Source: Saxidomus purpurata (lineage: Eukaryota; Mollusca; Bivalvia; Venerida; Veneridae). From it: a stretch of 64,000 nucleotides of DNA. The DNA lies in contig JAFMSR010000005.1 of assembly GCA_022818135.1 (NCBI GenBank), positions 30,479,600-30,543,599 on the forward strand. Reading direction: 5' to 3'. The notes beneath the pieces were generated by a model. That model searched no databases. It saw nothing but the letters and a program-made list of their open reading frames with translations, and was not told where the DNA came from. The position numbers and the translations under genes were made by a program. Shown piece after piece: positions 50,001 to 59,000 of the stretch (the first letter of the stretch is position 1; each line of letters starts with the position of its first letter).

Positions 50001-53000
50001 TGCGGTTCTTACTATTATGGGGTTTTCCATGGGGAATGAAAATACTATGATTCCAAATTTTCCTGATTATTTTGTCAAGAAAACATAAAATAAAAAGAAA
50101 ATTTGTTTGTTTCAGTGAAATATCAATTTTATTTCACAAGTGAACACCAAAAACACTGACATTTTCACTCTATTTAGTAAATTTACTCAGACATGAAACA
50201 ATAACATAGCCTCCCAGCCACCTCACATTAGGAGAAATTACCTCTTTAATCTGTTTAATTTGATCAGCCTCCATTTCTCTCTCTAAAGAAGTAAATTCCT
50301 GCAGCTCTCTCAATTCATGATCTTTCTTCTGCAACTCTTCCAACACAATTTCATGTTTGTCCTGTCTAAATTTAGATAAAGAGATCATTTTTACACTTGA
50401 AAGTTTCTTAAGAAGCAGCTCAGTACACTTTAAATCAAACCATCTATCTGTTTTTTGTTTGATTCTCTGGATCTAACACCTGTTTCATCAATATTTCAGT
50501 TATATTTACAAGCCCGCAGTTTACCTTACATTGTTCCTTGGAAGAACCAGAACTAGAACCCTATCCTCTGTAAGAAACTACAATTTTCTTACATATAAAG
50601 ATATGGTCAGTAGCAGAGCTCAAATCCATACCTTCAAACAATGAGAGGTTATAGTGATTTCAAATCACTCAACCAAACAGGCGGTACTTAATTACATTAA
50701 GCATGGTAATTACACTTTGTCGGGTCCCCTTAACTAACTAATCATTTATCCTAATTTTGGATAAATCTTCAACAACTGTCTAAATGCTTACAGCTTTGTA
50801 TCATTTTAAAGTAATTTTGTCGCTAAAACAGAAATATTAATTTATTATCCTCAGATGTTGTCTTTTGTTTGCACTGCCAAGTGACGATGGAAGCCATGAT
50901 TGGTTTGTCTCTTACAACCCTTTTTTTCAGTTAAATGGTCAGTTAAACAAAACATTAACAACCTAACCAGACCCAAAAAGTAAATACAATGAAATTACAG
51001 ATGGCTTGACAGATATCTATTCTACCAGCACTGAGTTGAAACATTTCTCAGTTAAATAAAAAGTCTTTACATACACACACGAAACTTGCACAATACTTAC
51101 AACTCAAACAGCTGCTTGAGTGTAGAATCTGTGTGTATAGTTTCATTTGGATCCGGAGAAGCCTGTTTCTTTGCACTGTCAGGCTTGCCACCTGAAGCAT
51201 TTATATTCTCTAACAGCTGGAAGGAATCCTCCTCCTCAAACACTGTGTTGTCTTGCAACCTTGTTGTAAATGGCAGAGTTTTGTCCTTAAAGTCATACAG
51301 CTTTGGCGGGGAAATTTCAGAAATTGCTGAAAGGTAAATGTTTATTTTAGGAACAGTAAATATCTGTATATATCATAGAATGATTCACAGAACAACACAC
51401 AGTGAATTATTAAGAGATGAATCACAATTTAAATATTTATTGAATACCCATGTTTAAAAATCACACAACAATTGTTGTCTATAACAATCACTCCTGTTCC
51501 TGCATTTCTATTAAAACCTGATATCACCAATAATGATGTCACATATGATATGATCTTGATGGAGTCTCTGATTTTTGCATGCCCTATTTTACAACAAGAG
51601 CTGTCAGTAGGACAGCGCGCTCGACTTTTTTAGTGCTTGCCAATAAAACAAAACTTTGACAGTTAAGGGCACACAAGACTTTAACTAGGAATTTCTAAGT
51701 ACAAATCAAGAAACATTTTCACAGAGTTATCTTCCTCTTGCTTACAGATAGGTCTCATGATGGTACATAAGTCCTCCAACTTTCAAAGTAATATCTCAAA
51801 TGGTTAAGTCAACAAGTGGACAAGAATGAAAATTTTAACTGAGTTTCTAAGACAAAAAGGGCCATAATTCACATAAAATCCTTGACAGAATTACCTTCTC
51901 CTGCCCATGTTTTGGGATCATGATGGTAAAAAAGTATTCAAACTCTCAAAGTAATATCTCGAACAGTTTAGTAAAAAAGTGGACTGGACGTAAAAAATTT
52001 TACCAAGATTCTAAGTCGATAAAGGGCCTTAATTTTTAAAACAAATCCCTCACAGAGTTACCTTCTCTTGTCTACAGATGGGGGTAATGATGTAAACAAG
52101 CATTTAAAGTTTCAAAGCAATATCTCAAACGGTTAAGGCAATAAGTGGATTTTACCCATATTCAAAATATTTTCTAATAAAAAGGGGCATAATTCTGTCA
52201 AAAACCTTGACAGAGTTATGTACTCTTGTCTGTTGATGTAGGTCATGATGGTAAACAAGTATGGTTAGTTTCAAAGCAATACCTCCAATGGTTTTGAATT
52301 AAATGGGTGAAAGACGTAAAAACTTAACCAAGCTCATTGCTACTTTCTAAGTCAAAAAAGGGTCATAATTCTGCCAAAAACCTTGACAGAGTTATGTACT
52401 CTTGTCTGTAGATGGAGGTTATGATGGTAAACAAGTATGGTAAGTTTCAAAGCCATACCTCCAATACTTTTGAAAATAAATAGTGGGGTGCTACTGAAAA
52501 ACTTAACCAAGGTGTGACTTAACAGGCCGCGACACGAAGATGGATAGCTCCCCTTTTCATAGAAAAGTCGAGCTAAAAAATGACAACTGCTAATTTAAAA
52601 ATTCTACTACAAGATCAATTTAGACAAGTTCAAAGACCAAAAGAATACTTATAACTATGATAAGCAGTTTGACCAGATTATTTAGATAAATCATCACAAA
52701 ATCTGTCATTATTATATACAAACCATGTAATTCTCTTTTCGCTTTTCCTGGGCACCATGTCTCTCTTCTACGTTTCTGTAATAAAATCATGTAGGAAATA
52801 ATGAAACACTGACATAAATATATCAACATTTTTACTTCACTTTGATTATGCAGTTATGGTTATTTGTACACTGAAATAATTTCTCTATGTAGTTAGTCCT
52901 TTTACACATTTAAACATTATATACCTACTAATGTTTATCTGAATTTTCTGTAGTATATGTGCAGTAAAATACAACATCCCGTATCAAGTCGTATCTTATC

Positions 53001-56000
53001 TGTCCACCGTTTAAGTTGTACACAAATGCATATTCATATCATATTATGCCTATGCTAAAAGTTGAAAAACAGATCCACATTGCTGCATTAAAAATAAGTT
53101 CAGTTTTATTGTTGTCACTTTTTTTTTATTGTCACATTTGAAGACAAATGCATACAATGTCTTTTTCGCATTAAATAAACCAGAAAGATACTTTACATTT
53201 TGCAAATACTTTTTATTACTGTTTGTTTATACACGGAAGACACTAGTGACGTCATTGACGTCATACAAAATGTGACACGAAACAGCGTGTTATGTTAATT
53301 TTACGCCATTAATGACACAAATTAACATTTATATAAAATGTAACATGATATCAGTAAAAGGTTTATAATAAAAGGTATATTATAACAGTCTGTTGATCTG
53401 CGTATCTTTCTCGCTCCATAGATCAGGATCACACTCGAGGCTCGGCCTACATGTATGACCACAACATGATGTTGCAGTATCCCGAAGCTCTCATACATGT
53501 CTGCTGGTTCCCTATAAACTTACTAAAGGTACTTGTCCTGGTCTGACCCTGTTGGTTCCCTGTAAACTGACTTAAGGTGATCCTTGTCCTATATGATGAC
53601 CTCCTGCTGGTTCCCTGTAAACTTACTTTAAGTGGTCTATGTCCTATATGACATTGTCCTGCTGGTTCCCTGTAAACTTACTTTAAGTGGTCTATGTCCT
53701 ATATGACATTATCCTGCTGGTTCCCTGTAAACTTACTTTAGGTGGTTCTTGTCCTATATGACCTGAGCCTGATGTAACTATCATGGCCTGTAGTTTTGAA
53801 ATCATATCTGCCTGCTGACTTTCAGCTGCTTCTTTCTCCTTCAGTCTTTTCTCCAGTTCGGCTTTCTCCAAGTTTATATCTGTATCATTCATCTGGAGCA
53901 AAATCAAATTATCTTTTATTAAAGCCTGAAACAATGTTTTTCAAGTCTACTAGATCAGTTCTTAGTAGAACGAAACCTATCACTGTAGATCTACTAGGTA
54001 CTTTAAATTGGGTTATACTTATGATAATTTCATTTTTGTTATTTCTGAAAAAGTGTGTCTGCTCACAAACCACAAGTTTTCGTCACCCGAAAATGGCCCA
54101 ACTAACAGTATAATTTCAAATGCTACACAGTTACTACAGTTACCCATGATGGATAAGCAAACAGTATGGAATTCAAGCGATATGTCAGATTTGGATCAAT
54201 TAATGGTTGTATATGCCTAATGACTCAACAGTAGGTATTCACATAGTGGGGCTCTAGTATTATTTAAATTGCCGCTAGTTTACCTCTTTAATTTTGTCCA
54301 CCAGTTTTTTGATCTTCAGTCTGTACCTCTTCAGCATTGCAGAATCACTCATCACCTCATTCACTACAGCCTTGTTCATTATATTCTTTGCCCGGGATGC
54401 AAACTAAATGAAAACCATGAAATTTTGTTTAGACATGGTACATTCCTGCTTTGACAATCAAACAGAAAACAGAACGTTCTTTTATTAGCATTTCAGTTTT
54501 CTTTTGGTTTTTTAAACAAAAAAATTCTGACTATATATTTTTAACCCCTATTCTTCTTAATGTCTGAAATGGAGTTGCCAATCCTTCAGTTTGAACAACA
54601 TATAGCTCATAGATATACAAAATGAAAATTCAATGCTTACCCACTCAGTATGGTAACATATAGAAAGAAGTAAGTTAACGTATCATTGAAAATATCCATG
54701 TAAAGGGCTATCTGCCTCTATTTCTTTATACACTTTGAACACTTTAGCAATCAAGCCTTGATTTACTCTTTTAAATAAGAATAATATGAGAACAAAGTAA
54801 TCCCTGTTTACCTTCAGTGTACTGTCTGATTCCTCAACATGAGCTGGCGTTATTGTACAAATTATGGCAGTCTTTGAGTTACCACCAAGAGCATTCTGTA
54901 GTATCCTCGTCAACTTGGAATCCCGGAAAGACACATGCTGCTGACTACAAAAACAACAACATTCTCGATAAGTCAGCCATGTTGGGTAGCCATCAATTTC
55001 TTACAACTAGTCAGAAAATTCAGGAACTTGTTTACAATCTATTTCAAGAATCTGGTATACTGTCAAACATGACATATCAAGCATTCAAAGGACAAGAGTG
55101 TCAATGGTTGCTGGAATACATGATGCTTTAGAAGGGAAACTGAAAATAAAACTCAAACTGGAGACATTTCCAAGACAAATATATCTGTAATGGCGTTTGG
55201 CATATGGCTGTTTATGGAAGTAAAGACAGGCATGTGTTTAACCATTGTGTTGTTCAACAGTATATTCTCTACTTATTCTCTACTCACCTGGCATCTCCAC
55301 TCAATTTACGTATAACCATGCCAAGTGTGAAGAGACTTTTGTTGATGGCACATCCTTCCCTGAATCTATCACCAGAGTTGTCATTGGCTTTCTCCGATCC
55401 AGCAAGATCAACAAAATACTGAAAATGGGAAGAACTAGTTAGGTAATACACTAATACATATTCTCAGCCTTATTTCCTACTAAGTTACCAATTCCGATGA
55501 CCCACAAGCGGCACAACCACCAAAAGCAAGGGTATTCTAGCATTTTATATTCAAAGGAAAGGTCTGTCTTACACTCAGTTGTCAATATACAACATCCTAC
55601 ATACATTCACTTTTTTAACATTTGTTGCCATACAGGTCTGTCATCTAAACGAGACTTGTGTGAAAGAAATCTCTCACAGACGGAAAATATAGAGGTTGTT
55701 CAGTAATTATAACATTTGCAACTTAAATGCTTCTTTGAATTTTTATAATTTTTTTTATGGCAATGACTTTTAGTCTCAGCTGTTAAAAGTGTTTGCTACA
55801 TTAAAATCTGTATATATTGTCAATGAGATTACTGTAAATTTTTAATTGGTTAACTGTTAACTAACACACTTTGTGCTAAAATTTGATACTGAGAAATAGG
55901 TTTTCCAAATACATGCAGTATTTTGAAGTTGCAACTATATAAGACGTAACCAATCAGAATCAACAACAGAACTGCTTCAGAAATCTCATGTATGTCCTGG

Positions 56001-59000
56001 GAAGCAATGCCTAACTAAATATTTTTCAATATTTAACCAATGGGACTAAAGCAAAGGTTAAAATTCAAGCCTATTTTGTCTTCCTAGAAATTAAATACTA
56101 TGATCAAAGACTATGCATTTTAAATACCGGTACATTTGTACTTACCAGATTAGATACGTTTACAGCATCATCTTCATGACCCGCCAGACGACTCTCAATC
56201 ACCTAGATGAAATCAATCATACAGCTTTAAAGAGATATTCAGGTATCATTACACTAAATTTGCAAGAAACAGGAACTATTGTGAATCATCAAACATACAT
56301 GTATTAAAATAACACAACACAATATACAATATACTTAAAGATTTCTTAACCTCCCCTCCACCAAAATTGTTAAGGCCGATCGTAGTTCTACAAATTATCT
56401 GAGATACTCTCAAATGGCAGTTTCAGACTAACCACCCTATGCAAAGAGAGAAGACAATATTCTTTAGCACTATACATGGCTCAGTTCACTTCCAGTTATT
56501 TCATTGAACTAATTGGAACTTTGGAGAATACTTACAAATCTGAGTATACAGTGAGACCTTGAGCTTCTGTCGTTCTGTTTGGTCTCTGCTGTGTGACGTT
56601 TTGCTGAGAAAAATAAAGTGAACAATCATGAAAACTTACATAATAAATTTCTAAAAATAGACTTGTCCATCTCTCATTCTTTACAATACCATTAATTGCC
56701 GAATTGGGTCAAATTTAATATTTAATACAGATCAAGAACAGACATTCTATCAAATGGTCACTTGTTTTATCTTATTCTCTATAATAGTGTATTGTGCATC
56801 TCAAACTACAATAATCTTATTAAACAAAATGATCACTAAAGAACACATTTCCTCTTCTAAAAATGAATAATAACATACCATCTCCCTTTTTAAGGACGTT
56901 ATATACACCCAAACCATCTTTTACACATTCTTCAGTTAGTCCAACAATCTGTATGTTATGGTCCTGCAATATTCATGATTGTGTTTTTTGAAAGAAACAT
57001 AAAAAACTGCTCTACAATATTTTTTATCCAAACGGTGTTTCATTAAATACTTTAAATTAAAACTTGTCTGATACTACTGGAGAGACCTGAACAACTTTTA
57101 CAAAGGCTACAAAGTACAATGTATAATCTTTGGTTCTCTTACAGTGGAGTTGTTCAGAGCTCCTAACAGTAATTACTGATAAAAATATTTTACACTAGTA
57201 CCGGTCATCTTTTTTGAATTGCTAGGTTCCCATATTCTAACAACTGTTACTGATAACCGTCATTTGAAAGCTATTTAGAAATCTTATTTTATTATTCACT
57301 TATATAGGCCCTAACGATACAGACATCGAGCACAGAAATTATTAACCACTTCAAAACCGCGAGCATACTCGAATGATGTATTTATCGCTTTTTACAATAT
57401 AGACATTCAAATAGCAAACTGTGTGAAAGTGTGTGTCTTACAGTGTCTTCCTGTAGTTTCAGGTAGCTGTCCTCAGAACTGAGCAAGTCAGATACCTTCT
57501 CATTGTAGATCTCAAGATAACCAACACGTATGAGAAACTCTCTGTCAGGTATCTTCATTCAAAAGAAAAAAAGACATTTTAATTGTCATCGGGTATATTT
57601 AGGTACAAGAATCTACCACGATTTACTTGGTGAATCTAAATGTCAGACAGGGCTAGCACTGGACCATTGTTTAAGTCATTTTAGCCATGTGCCACTGTTT
57701 GCCTCAAAAATAAACATATTCTTTCTTTAAAACTGGCAGCTAATGCCAGACCTAGCCCTGGTAAGGGCAAATTTTTTTCTGGGGCAAAGGTGTTTAAATC
57801 AAATATAATACATTATACTTTCTGATAGAGTCAAATTAATTTCTTTTACCCTCAATAGATATTTAAGCCTTTCTAAATCTTACTACTCTCTAAAATAGTG
57901 TTAAAACTCACATTTTCAATATAGTTGAATATCTCGTCAACGGCCAATGAGATGATACCTGGCTGTACCCTGCTTCCAGACATTGTGAATGTCTTCCCAG
58001 AAGAGCTTTGTCCATATGCAAATATGGTGCCTGAAATAAAATGACAGGAAACAGTTTTTTAAAAATGAATGACAATTTAATTTTTTCAAAGCAAGGTGAC
58101 AAACATCTAATTAACTATCTCATCCAATTGATTTGTCTGATAGAATCGTTTGTACTAAAAACTTTACAGCAAGTGAGTAAGTTAACTAAAAAACATATAT
58201 CACTTCAAAACAAGAGCTGTCAGTAGGACAGCGCGCTCGACTTTTTTAGTGCTTGCCAATAAAACAAAACTTTGACAGTTAAGGGCACACAAGACTTTAA
58301 CTACTTTAACTAAGAATTTCTAAGTACAAATCAAGAAACATTTTCACAGAGTTATATTCTCTTGCTTACAGATAGGTCTCATGATGGTTCATAAGTACTC
58401 TAACTTTCAAAGTAATATCTCAAATGGTTAAGTCAACAAGTGGACCCGGGTTTCTAAGTCAAAAGGGCCCATAATTCATATAAAATCCTTGACAGAATTA
58501 CCTTCTCCTGCCCATGTTTTGGGATCATGATGGTAAACAAGTATTCCAACTTTCAAAGTAATATCTCGAACAGTTTAGTCAAAAAGTGGACTGGTACGAA
58601 AAACTTAACCAAGATTCTAAGTTGATAAAGGGCCTTAATTTTTAAAACAAATCCCTGACAGAGTTACCTTCTCTTGCCTACAGATGGGGGGTAATGATGT
58701 AAACAAGCATTCAAAGTTTCAAAGCAATATCTCAAAGGGTTAAGGCAATAAGTGGATTTTACCCATATTCAATTAAAGTATTTAAGTAAGGGCATAATTC
58801 TGTCAAAATCTATCTTGACAGAAATATGTACTCTTGTCTGTTAATGAAGGTCATGATGGTAAACAAGTATGGTTAGTTTCAAAGCAATACCTCCAATGGT
58901 TTTGAAATAAAGGTGAGGGGGTACGAAAAACTTAACCAAGCTCAATACACTTTCTAAGTCAAAAAAGGGCCATAATTCTGTCAAAAATCTTGACAGAGTT

